Positions 1 to 7,908 of a stretch of DNA of 11,833 nt are shown piece after piece (position 1 is the first letter of the stretch; the number at the start of each line of letters is the position of its first letter). Under the pieces are notes generated by a model. That model saw only the letters and a list, made by a program, of their open reading frames with translations, did not search any database and had not been told where the DNA came from. The position numbers and the translations under genes are program-made. Source of the stretch: Saccoglossus kowalevskii (taxonomy: Eukaryota > Hemichordata > Enteropneusta > Harrimaniidae); NCBI RefSeq assembly GCF_000003605.2, contig NW_003116956.1:71048-82880 (forward strand). The letters are read 5' to 3'.

Positions 1-397
1 CATCTGTATTACATTTTGTTTATCAATTTAATGTGTATCAGTGATGTCAATAACTAAATACAAGCTACAAAAGTTATCTCACATGGTAAGAAATAGACAT
101 TGAACAGGGGGGTTGTCATATTTCAACTAAAATGCAAACTGACTTTTCATCATTGCTCATTTCTTTTACAATTTTTCCCACCAAAGATTGGTACAAAATT
201 TTGTACACTTTTCTGTACTTTGGATTTTGAACCAAACCAACCATTCATCCAATTTGTTTTTCAAAATAGGGACAAAAGTCTAGCATTCAAAAGGTTTATT
301 AAAGGAAGGAAGGATTTTAATTTCTCAAAGAGCAGTGTTCGTTTGTCATTAGTTTTTCGCTTTAAGGCAGTGATACAAGCCATGCTACGTGACCTAC
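1..397. other. SARDH intron sequence, no gene seen
   Basis: This is intron downstream (in transcription sense) of the fifth SARDH exon. I looked on the minus strand for the next exon, which should start by completing a Glu codon, and did not find it. The open frame on the plus strand here (100-543) shows no recognisable protein and overlaps the real exon on the other strand. A perfect 16-bp palindrome, GTACAAAATTTTGTAC, is at 191-206. Confidence 0.6.
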
Positions 398-527
398 CTG
401 GCCCACATACAGTTGACTTTATACCAGTGGTCTCTAAAACTGGCACTCTGTTCATAGCGCCCTCAACATGCTGTGTAAAGACATCCCAATCCAGGTCGAA
501 CAATGAGAAAGCAAACTCGTTCTCCAC
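398..527 (-). CDS. SARDH: Sarcosine dehydrogenase, internal exon (fifth, last seen)
   Basis: The exon is 130 nt: 43 codons plus one base. It reads [35 protein letters not shown], then IKSTVCGP. The FDLDW, TQH-x-EGA-x-NRVPVLE and [10 protein letters not shown] blocks are hallmarks of SARDH and close to its vertebrate form. The acceptor is TTTTACAG/GTGGAG and the donor is CCAG/GTAGGT. It leaves in phase 1, so the next exon should complete a Glu codon (GAG) and continue with the S-x-TPDHKP-type segment. I did not find that exon between 1 and 397. The second half of the enzyme, with the folate-binding GcvT-like domain, should lie beyond the left edge. Confidence 0.95.
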
Positions 528-662
528 CTGTAAAAGTCAATAACTAAGACGTATGAACAGAGACTAGGTTTAGTCCACTGATAAAGATTTATGTAGCGAT
601 CAAATCCTAGACATTTGTTACTTATAAGGATTAAACAATCAGCAATTGTAGTCAAGTCAATA

Positions 663-830
663 TTAAAGCGGGGGAGTCGTCACCTGCGCAACCGTCAGAT
701 GGCCATAGCGTGTCATTGTTTACAAACAAGTGTCTACCCATGATGAGCCTTTGCATTTTTAGCGTGTGTTGTTATCGTCGCTTGGGACTCAATTCCCGCG
801 CGTGCGCAGGTGACGACCCTCTAGCTTTAA
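663..830. mobile_element. 168-bp TTAA-bounded inverted-repeat element (MITE-like), copy 1
   Basis: The element is bounded by TTAA (663-666 and 827-830). Its ends are inverted repeats: GTCGTCACCTGCGCA at 676-690 pairs perfectly with TGCGCAGGTGACGAC near 803-817, and the outer AGC/GCT next to the TTAA also matches. The second copy at 3875-4042 has the same length, the same orientation and about 15 differences by eye (near 91% identity). It encodes nothing and lies in the SARDH intron between exons four and five. TTAA target duplication is a habit of piggyBac-type transposases, but the tips do not show the usual CCC/GGG, so the superfamily is unassigned. Confidence 0.8.
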
Positions 831-879
831 GTAAAGAGAAATGACTAATAACCCAGCGACAGCTATTAATAATGTTCTT

Positions 880-1085
880 TAAACAAAGTTTCAACAAAGA
901 AACTCTAGATGGCGCTATTGATACAACTTAAAAACAAAAGTTTCAGTAATATGAACTCTAGATGGCGCTACTGACACAACTTAAAAACAAAAGTTTCAAT
1001 AATATGAACTCTAGATGGCGCTATTGATACAACTTAAAAACAAAAGTTTCAATAATATGAACGTTTGAGGGCACTATTGACATAC
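880..1085. repeat. 53-bp direct tandem repeat, three full units plus degenerate ends
   Basis: Full units start at 901, 954 and 1007, each beginning AACTCTAGATGGCGCTA and ending CAATAATATG or a close variant. Part of a unit precedes them (880-900, AACAAAGTTTC). A degenerate fourth unit (1060-1084, AACGTTTGAGGGCACTATTG) follows and runs into the splice donor of the fourth SARDH exon at 1085. Units differ at only a few positions. Confidence 0.9.
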
Positions 1086-1291
1086 CTTATCCCAGAACAC
1101 TGGATTAGGTTCGTAACCACCAATGGATAGACTATCTCCTTGCACTTTCAGGTAAATTGAAGCATCATGGTCTCTCAGGTTGGGCATGTTTCGAATACCA
1201 TCGATTCTTTCTGTTACAATATAGGCATGCTTCATAGCGACGAGGGGAACTTTAACTCCTGCCATTGCACCCAAGATCGGCGCCCACACAC
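1086..1291 (-). CDS. SARDH: Sarcosine dehydrogenase, internal exon (fourth)
   Basis: The exon is 206 nt: two bases completing a split Gly codon, then 68 codons from [20 protein letters not shown] to [12 protein letters not shown]. The [20 protein letters not shown] and [20 protein letters not shown] stretches are highly conserved in sarcosine dehydrogenase and lie around the substrate side of the flavin domain. The acceptor is ACTCTAG/GTGTGTGG and the donor is AAG/GTATG, leaving in phase 0. The donor is weaker than the others and abuts a degenerate copy of a 53-bp tandem repeat. Confidence 0.95.
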
Positions 1292-1584
1292 CTAGAGTTA
1301 AAACACAGTAAAATAAGAATGGCACTGACACTCTTTAAATTAAATGTTTTTTGCATACATCATTTAAAGACAACCACCATCATTGTTTTATATCGTTTCA
1401 CAAGTAAATCAATTTCTTTATTCACATTTTAGCTAAAAAAAACATCAGTATGTAAGGTTCAAGAAAGACGTATCACACAGAAAAAAATATGGAAAAACTT
1501 GTACCAAAATACTGGGGAATAGAAAAATAACGCTATAAAATTATTTATTACAAGATGACTAACAATTGAAATTTGTTATAGTAC
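1292..1584 (-). other. SARDH intron between exons three and four
   Basis: This is an AT-rich intron of 293 nt with GT at 1584-1583 and AG at 1293-1292 on the minus strand. I see no repeat or coding content in it. Confidence 0.85.
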
Positions 1585-1708
1585 CTGTACAGTTGACCAC
1601 GAGGGGTGTTCGTATAGTACCAGATACAGTATGAACACCCTTCACTCGCTTCACACCAAGGTCATCTTCCTTAACATCAATACCGGTGACAGGACAGTTT
1701 GTTAACAC
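1585..1708 (-). CDS. SARDH: Sarcosine dehydrogenase, internal exon (third)
   Basis: The exon is 124 nt: 41 codons plus the first base of a split Gly codon. It reads [16 protein letters not shown] through [20 protein letters not shown]. The NCPVTGI segment and the VVNCTG ending followed by VWA in the next exon are conserved features of the FAD-binding strand region of SARDH. The acceptor is TTTCAG/GTGTTAAC and the donor is ACAG/GTACTA. The exon enters in phase 0 and leaves in phase 1, which fits the next exon exactly by rebuilding a Gly codon GGT. No ORF longer than the exon covers it, so it is easily missed by ORF calling. Confidence 0.9.
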
Positions 1709-1871
1709 CTGAAATCAAACAACTCTTGATTGGTTAATTCACATGTCAGTAATATGCAGAAGTAAAATGAAGACGTGAAAATTTGTATCAATTTGTATAC
1801 ATGTATTTCCAACTCCCTACAGAACTCAAATTCAAGTTAGTATTCTTGTAAATCATGAATGGAAAGTAATC

Positions 1872-3246
1872 CATTACAGTAGTGTAACAAACCATTACAT
1901 CAATGTAACAATTCATTACAGCACTGTAACAATCCATTACAACAATGTAACAAACCATTACATCAATATAACAATTCATTACAGCACTGTAACAATCCAT
2001 TACAACAATGTAACAAACCATTAATTACATCAATATAACAATTCATTACAGCACTGTAACAATCCATTACAACAATGTAACAAACCATTACATCAATATA
2101 ACAATTCATTACAGCACTGTAACAATCCATTACAACAATGTAACAAACCATTACATCAATATAACAATTCATTACAGCACTGTAACAATCCATTACAACA
2201 ATGTAACAAACCATTACATCAATGTAACAATTCATTACAGCACTGTAACAATCCATTACAACAATGTAACAGTCCAGTACATCAATGTAACAATTCATTA
2301 CAGCACTGTAACAATCCATTACAACAATGTAACAAACCATTACATCAATATAACAATTCATTACAGCACTGTAACAATCCATTACATCAATATAACAATT
2401 CATTACAACAATGTAACAAACCATTACATCAATGTAACAATTCATTACAGCACTGTAACAATCCATTACAACAATGTAACAAACCATTACATCAATGTAA
2501 CAATTCATTACAGCACTGTAACAATCCATTACAACAATGTAACAAACCATTACATCAATATAACAATTCATTACAGCACTGTAACAATCCATTACATCAA
2601 TATAACAATTCATTACAGCACTGTAACAATCCATTACAACAATGTAACAAACCATTACATCAATGTAACAATTCATTACAGCACTGTAACAATCCATTAC
2701 AACAATGTAACAAACCATTACATCAATGTAACAATTCATTACAGCACTGTAACAATCCATTACAACAATGTAACAAACCATTACATCAACATAACAATTC
2801 ATTACAGCACTGTAACAATCCATTACAACAATGTAACAAACCATTACATCAATATAACAATTCATTACAGCACTGTAACAATCCATTACAACAATGTAAC
2901 AAACCATTACATCAATATAACAATTCATTACAGCACTGTAACAATCCATTACAACAATGTAACAAACCATTACATCAATGTAACAATTCATTACAGCACT
3001 GTAACAATCCATTACAACAATGTAACAGTCCAGTACATCAATGTAACAATGTATTACAGCATGGTAACAATGAATTACAACAATGTAACAGTCCAGTGCA
3101 TCAATGTAACAATCCATTACAGCACAGACTGTAACAATCCATTACAACAATGTAACAGTCCAATACAGCACTGTAACAATCTATTACAGCAATGTAACAA
3201 TCTGTTACAGCACTGTAACCATCCAACACATTACTGTAACAATCCA
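1872..3246. repeat. 21-bp satellite organised as a 63-bp higher-order repeat, about 65 monomers
   Basis: Three 21-bp monomer types alternate: CATTACAACAATGTAACAAAC, then CATTACATCAATATAACAATT, then one carrying TTACAGCACTGTAAC. Together they form a 63-bp unit repeated about 20 times. Each monomer is itself a near-palindrome, such as TTACAG-CA-CTGTAA or TTACAT-CA-ATGTAA. The order is broken in places: a two-monomer spacing near 2573-2615, a four-monomer spacing near 2363-2447, a 4-bp insertion near 2022 and another near 3126. Monomers become divergent at the high-coordinate edge (3025-3246). The array fills most of the SARDH intron 1709-3296. Because 21 is a multiple of three it is free of stops on the minus strand over 1963-3117, which is not a gene. 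Confidence 0.97.
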
Positions 3247-3296
3247 CTAGAATAGATCAAAACCAAAAACGCATATATTGAGAAAATTAAACTTAC

Positions 3297-3476
3297 CGTG
3301 GCACCAGCAGTTGTAGCCGCCTTAGTGAGTGCTGTACACAATCCAGCCGGGTCCACCGTGCCATCCCCTGGACTGTACAGAGTTCCATAGAGATCATCAA
3401 TATTCAGTAGTGGATACACCTTCAGACTCTCTTGTGGTGTCAGCACATGTGATTCTATCCCAAATGGTTTCCCTAG
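3297..3476 (-). CDS. SARDH: Sarcosine dehydrogenase, internal exon (second)
   Basis: The exon is 180 nt, exactly 60 codons, and phase 0 at both ends. It runs from [12 protein letters not shown] through [19 protein letters not shown] and [10 protein letters not shown] to TTAGAT. The LGK-x-x-G-hydrophobic-ES-H start continues the YKRLQT end of the preceding exon, and the DDLYGTLY-x-P-x-DGT-x-DPAG block is characteristic of SARDH and its DMGDH/PDPR relatives within the FAD-dependent oxidoreductase fold. The acceptor is TTTTAG/CTAGGG. An in-frame TAG sits immediately upstream of the exon, so the boundary cannot lie further out in this frame. The donor is ACG/GTAAGT, close to consensus. The 21-bp satellite begins about 50 nt beyond the donor. 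Confidence 0.93.
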
Positions 3477-3874
3477 CTAAAACAAGAACATACACATCTA
3501 GTGAAAACAAACTGTGATGGTTTACATCATTATGCTTCAACAGAACACCAAACGTTTTGATGACAGACAGACTATTTGTGGATTTCAGGGTCTGGGTAAG
3601 TCATCAAGTCCACCATTTAGTCAGTCCATTGCTAGCCATAATATCTATCATGTATACCTACTTGAAAGGCAAACACAAAGCTACAATGAGAAAATTAAAG
3701 GCATCTACCCACAAAATAATAGGAAATAACCAAGCTAGCACACAAGGTACTCAAAGAATGTTTATGAACAGGTGGTTTTTAAATTTAAATTGGGGTTAAT
3801 TAATTATTTTGAAAATTAAAATATAACAATAATTTCTCAGGTTAAGAGGTAATTTGTCAACGAATATTTGAAGA
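3477..3874 (-). other. SARDH intron sequence without recognised content
   Basis: This is the low-coordinate part of the 1,777-nt intron between exons one and two. It holds short plus-strand open frames (3514-3729, 3557-3799) with no recognisable protein signature and AT-rich sequence. I see no function in it. Confidence 0.6.
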
Positions 3875-4042
3875 TTAAAGCGAGGGAGTCGTCACCTGCG
3901 CATGTGTCAGATGGCCATAGCGTGTCATTGTTTACAAACAAGCGTCTACCCATGATGAGCCTTTGTGTTTTTAGCGTGTGTTGTTATCGTCGCTTGGGAC
4001 TCAATTCTCTTGTGTGCGCAGGTGACGACCCTTCCGATTTAA
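3875..4042. mobile_element. 168-bp TTAA-bounded inverted-repeat element (MITE-like), copy 2
   Basis: This is the second copy of the element at 663-830, also exactly 168 bp from TTAA (3875-3878) to TTAA (4039-4042). It aligns without gaps. The CACCTGCGCA/TGCGCAGGTG inverted ends and the TTGTTTACAAACAA core are intact. Most differences cluster just inside and outside the inverted ends. It lies in the SARDH intron between exons one and two. The small open frame 3868-4083 is simply this element read through. Confidence 0.82.
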
Positions 4043-4468
4043 AACAAATAAATATACAAGTTTGTTTGTCTCAAGTAAATTGAAAACGTCAGTGAATAGA
4101 CTTGTGTAAAAGTTTATGTATGAGATCATCTTCCATCATTTTAGTTTTTGTGCACAGGTTTATTTGACCAAACCATTGCCAAAACTGTCACTGGTCACAT
4201 TGTATAAATGGTCTTCAAATACAGGTCAAATTACATATAAATTGCATTGGGACTACCTAAATTTGATTATTTTATAATTGATAAAGATGGGAAAAATTAA
4301 TTAATGCCACTCTAAATAATTATGGATGTTCAGGGCAATATAAATGTATTTTCCCATTCATATTCCTTTTATGGAGTTTAACATAAAAAGTAATCAATAT
4401 GGCCGGGTGGTATTTATATGAAGGTGGTCAAAAACACATGCTTGAGGATTTTTAGGTGAAAAATAACA

Positions 4469-4683
4469 TACTGTAAAAGGATTAATTATTCACTGGGTTT
4501 TAATTTTGCTTATTTCGATGACTGGAAAATGTGCTAAATTAAAACCCAGTGAATATGTAAAATTTAGCATAGAACACATTATCTAAATGATAAAACCATG
4601 AATTTAAAGCTGAATGGTAAATGAAACCTTTAATGGTAAATCAGGGAAATTTAAACCCAATAAAAATTAGTCATTTTACAGTA
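4469..4683. mobile_element. 215-bp MITE with TA-CTGTAAAA ends
   Basis: The left end TACTGTAAAA (4469-4478) is the exact reverse complement of the right end TTTTACAGTA (4674-4683). The inverted similarity continues imperfectly for roughly 45 bp through ACTGGGTTTTAATTT-like sequence. Flanking TA dinucleotides fit a Tc1/mariner-type target duplication. It also contains a perfect internal inverted repeat with 19-bp arms (4488-4506 and 4536-4554, loop 29 nt). There is no coding capacity. Confidence 0.75.
4488..4554. repeat. Perfect 19-bp inverted repeat inside the MITE
   Basis: ATTCACTGGGTTTTAATTT at 4488-4506 is exactly complementary, reversed, to AAATTAAAACCCAGTGAAT at 4536-4554, with 29 nt between. 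A transcript of the SARDH intron would form a long hairpin here. Confidence 0.95.
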
Positions 4684-4780
4684 CTGTAAAAACCATTTAT
4701 TTTCACTGGCATTTTATTTACCCATTTTGATGCTTCGAGCAATTTTACTGGTTTTAAAATTCACAAATTTGTCAGAGAAA
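4682..4780. mobile_element. Partial second copy of the TA-CTGTAAAA MITE
   Basis: TACTGTAAAA at 4682-4691 restarts directly at the right end of the preceding element, sharing its TA. It continues with ATTTATTTTCACTGGCATTTT, resembling the left end of the 4469 element. No matching right end is seen, so the copy looks truncated or decayed. The right boundary given is approximate. Confidence 0.5.
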
Positions 4781-5253
4781 CAATGAGATATATTGTTATT
4801 TTACATTACTCAAAATTATAGTCATTAAAATAACAAAAATATTCACTGAAAATAGATACAGGTAGTTTTATTCCTACTACATATTATCGACAGAAAACCT
4901 TAGATTGACCCCTGTATTAAAGCACAAGGGATTTAGATTTTGTACAGTTTCTGTGAAATTAAATTCAACAGGATGCTTAAATCAAATTTAGGAGTGCCTC
5001 CTTAAATAAAGTTAGTCCTGCAAATATCGAAATGTATATATACAAAAAAAACCAAAAGCTTTTTTGGTTTGTTCATGATTAGACATGAACACGATTTTGT
5101 TTCCAAAAGTACACATTAGCTTTCAGTGCTTCAATATTTGTTGCCATAGCAACTGATTTCATCATTTCTCATTATGATTACAGTAATTCATGGTATTATA
5201 AAGTCTTCTACATATAATACAAAGAGGAAATGTGTGTTATTCTGTAAACTTAC
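4781..5253 (-). other. SARDH intron sequence with two abutting hairpins
   Basis: This stretch is AT-rich and non-coding. At 5049-5070 AAACCAAAA-GCTT-TTTTGGTTT is a perfect hairpin. It is followed without a gap by GTTCATG-ATTAGA-CATGAAC at 5071-5090. Nothing else is recognised. Confidence 0.6.
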
Positions 5254-5432
5254 TGTTTGTAGTCGCTTGTACTCGTCTAGTCGAACTTTATTTGAAGCGA
5301 TAAATAAACCACCATTGTCAATCCATCCCGTACTGATACCAGTTTCCTTCTCCAACGTTTCTCGGAACAGTACTCGACTGTAGTTGAGAATCTCATTATC
5401 AATGTCATTGGGACGCAGTCGCCATACCAACC
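5254..5432 (-). CDS. SARDH: Sarcosine dehydrogenase, internal exon (first of five in window)
   Basis: This exon encodes 59 complete codons (LVWRLRPNDIDNEILNYSR at the start, RLDEYKRLQT at the end), preceded by two bases of a split Gly codon. SARDH is a mitochondrial matrix flavoenzyme that oxidatively demethylates sarcosine to glycine, passing the one-carbon unit to tetrahydrofolate and electrons to ETF. The GLVWRLRP start and the GWIDNGGLFIA and DEYKRL blocks match the SARDH oxidoreductase domain just after the conserved TTWHTAG region. The acceptor on the minus strand is TTGCAG/GG and the donor is ACA/GTAAGT. The exon is entered in phase 1 and left in phase 0. The flavinylation-site exon expected immediately upstream was not found in the window. 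DMGDH and PDPR are relatives, but the later exons fit SARDH best. Confidence 0.92.
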
Positions 5433-7439
5433 CTGCAAGTAAGTATACCAAAATATGGTAATACTTTTAAAAAATGTTTATTTCATCGATAATTGGAAAT
5501 TTTCACGAATATCATATGGAGAGCAAATTCAAAATATGACAGGCAAGCCACTTTCTATAAAAGTTCTATAAAATTGAAGAATGTAACGTTGACAACGACA
5601 GACAATCAGTAATATGAGTGAGTAGCTCTCCTCTGTCGACAAAATGAAATCAAATAAAACAAATTAAAAATACATTTAAAATAAAATTATGCGCATTAGT
5701 AACTCATCATGTGTGATGTTTGAATGAAATTGACCAAGGCATGCCAGAGAAATGGTTTATGACATTTTTGATGAATATTTTGAGGACAAAAATAGCCACC
5801 ATTCAAAAATCCTCAAACATAAAACAAATCAAATACCATTATATATTATTTATTTATTTTAAAGACGTAATGTGCCGATGATAGCTTTACAGACTCCAAT
5901 TAAAATACAATAAATACTCTGAAACAATACAAGAATAATTAATAAAATTTATACAAGGACAATGTACAAGACATATCCCACAGAAATATTCATCAAAATT
6001 AAAGATATCATCATAGAATGAACAAAACCGAGGGAGATCCACCTATAGTACCTATATGTATAATATCAAAGTACTGTAAAACATGTTGAAAAAGCGAAAT
6101 GTGGTAAAATGACGTAATTGCGAAATGTTGATTTAGTGAATCTCTCTTGTCATTGTGTTGATTTCCTGTTTTCACAATACTTGTCTGTCTCGTGCCAAAA
6201 CAAATGCGAAGTTATCACCTCGATAAAAACAAAGAAAAACTGTCAAGTGTAATTAGGAAGCGCCCCAGAATTTTATGTTCCGGATTGCTGTATACAGATC
6301 CCCAAGCCCCATTTTGAATTTATAATAAAGTCATTAGCGACATCTTGAATTAGCGAATCAGTTCTCTCGCTAAATTCGCTAAAAAGACATGCTCGCGACA
6401 TTAAAGGAACTGAAAAAATCCCTGAATACTTTTTCTACTTATAGAAGAATCTATTTATAAATTGGCACATGCTCAAAATAATCAATTCGTGATTTCTGCC
6501 AAGGAAACTACAACCACTGAACAGTATTCTAGAAGTGTCTTGACATAGGAATTGTAAAGTGTGACGAATAACTTAAAGAGCGGTGACCGTCAAGCCAGGC
6601 ATACACAAGATATGGGTCTCATCTCCATGTATAAACAAAGATGGCGTGTTTGAATGTTGGACAGACAAACGAGTACAAACTGAGAAGTTACCAAGCTTTA
6701 ATTAGGTATTTTTTTTTGTGATTGGAAGGTATTGAAGGATTCATTCACAATAATTAGTGCAAATCGCACCCAGGTCAAAACTCATAATCGTGATTTCGTT
6801 AGAAGAGCGCATTTGATTGTGGAAAAAATCAATGTTTATCAACACAATGTTGCACATGCACGGTGCGACGACCACCACCTTTAATATGCAGAACACGTTT
6901 TATAAAACCAGGCATTCTAAATGCCTTATTGACATTTAAATTACAAGTCAATAAGATACCCAAATCAATAACCTTTTTCTAAAATGGCAAGCAAGGTCCC
7001 GTCAATAAAATACCCATGACTGGTAATAATTCTCTTGGTGGTAAAAGAGATGGCCAGACACTTAATTAGATTTATTATACATCATGTATTGTCTTTGTAA
7101 CTACTTTCAACAGACCTGGTCAAAACAAGTCTGAGAAATGGTTAAAGGACACATTCCTATCAGAATATTATTATGTATCTTGTAAATTTTTTATTTTAAT
7201 TTGTCTTTTTTTAGTTCAAGGAATAGTTCGTCTTAAAATAGTTAAAAACTGATAAATTATCCAGTACATCCAACATTTTGGAAGATTATAATTATTATAC
7301 TTTTGTGATATAATATTCTTATTCAATGTAATTAAAAATGAGATATATGCGAGAATTAAGTACTGAATAGAAAAACGTGCGAAATTGTCCGACAATGGTG
7401 ACATTCATAAAGCTGTTTACGTTTCTTCAAGAACGGTTT
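5433..7439. other. Intron or intergenic sequence with no recognised gene
   Basis: This lies upstream of the first SARDH exon seen. I searched the minus strand for the expected preceding exon, with its GTTWHTA-type block and glycine-rich FAD loop, and did not find it. Minor structure only: TACTGTAAAA at 6072-6081 resembling the MITE tip at 4469, a TTAGCGAAT/ATTCGCTAA pair at 6350-6358 and 6374-6382, and a CTTATTGAC/GTCAATAAG pair at 6925-6933 and 6947-6955. The short minus-strand frame 7216-7404 shows no recognisable protein. Confidence 0.6.
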
Positions 7440-7528
7440 CATGATGTTCCTCGGTAAGTCGCGGCCCTCGATAAGTCGCGGTTTTTGCTTGGATCCCGAC
7501 ACCCACGACTTAGCGAGGGGCCACTGTA
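7440..7528. mobile_element. Short CpG-rich inverted-repeat element, possibly pogo/Tigger-like MITE remnant
   Basis: CCTCGGTAAGTCG (7449-7461) and CCTCGATAAGTCG (7466-7478) are direct copies. Both are inverted relative to CGACTTAGCGAGG (7506-7518). Read on the minus strand, the right end is TA-CAGTGGCCCCTCGCTAAGTCG. A TA flank plus a CAGTGG...CCTCG tip is typical of pogo/Tigger-type terminal repeats. The left tip is decayed, so the family call is tentative. Confidence 0.45.
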
Positions 7529-7826
7529 CTATATTCGGTATTTTTCAATAATTTCTTATTGTTTAGGGAAGACGTCAAAAGATTTATGTCGGATAACAAA
7601 CTTATTTGCTTTAGTTTGGGGGTGGGGGTGGGGTTGACCTAAAAAAAGTTTCCATCCTACAAAAACGATTTTATTTTTTAATGATGTCAAAAAAATCTTG
7701 GAGTACCGGTATTTGTAGTTCGCTTTTTTCTATCCAATCATGAAAAAAAACAATTTCATTGTACTACCTATGTACCTTTGTAAATTAAATGTACTTCTTA
7801 AAAGCAAGGTACAAATAAAGCTTGTT

Positions 7827-7861
7827 AGTCCCCGTTCGGACGCAGTCCGAAAACGGGGACT
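7827..7861. repeat. Strong GC-rich hairpin AGTCCCCGTT...AACGGGGACT
   Basis: The outer arms AGTCCCCGTT (7827-7836) and AACGGGGACT (7852-7861) pair perfectly. Inside them CGGAC (7837-7841) pairs with GTCCG, leaving a GCA loop and a two-base bulge. The same AACGGGGACT recurs at 9044-9053, and AACAGGGACT at 9248-9257. It marks the start of the repeat block that extends to about 9284. Confidence 0.9.
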
Positions 7862-7908
7862 TATGTTTTGACCTCCGTGCGTGCGTCTGTGTGTGCGTCC
7901 GGACCTGT
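7862..7908. other. CpG/GT-rich spacer after the hairpin
   Basis: CCTCCGTGCGTGCGTCTGTG and GTGCGTCCGG give a local CpG- and GT-rich stretch in otherwise AT-rich sequence. It is part of the repeat block and no coding function is seen. Confidence 0.5.

Noticed and set aside
100-543. Plus-strand open frame of 147 codons
   Set aside because: It overlaps the SARDH exon at 398-527 on the opposite strand and shows no recognisable domain. The SARDH exon explains the lack of stops in its second half.
1963-3117. Minus-strand open frame of 384 codons with repeating MDCYSAVMNCYIDVMVCYIVV-like peptide
   Set aside because: It is the 21-bp satellite read in a stop-free frame. The unit length is a multiple of three, the frame breaks at a 4-bp insertion, and it lies within a SARDH intron.
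1872-3246. CRISPR-like array
   Set aside because: The units are contiguous 21-bp repeats without unique spacers, in an animal intron.
3514-3799. Two overlapping plus-strand frames of 71 and 80 codons
   Set aside because: They lie in a SARDH intron, show no domain signature and have AT-rich random-like composition.
6855-6885. Minus-strand run encoding three consecutive Gly, considered as the FAD-binding glycine loop of SARDH
   Set aside because: The surrounding residues do not fit the GxGxxG pattern or its hydrophobic strand, and no splice sites frame it.
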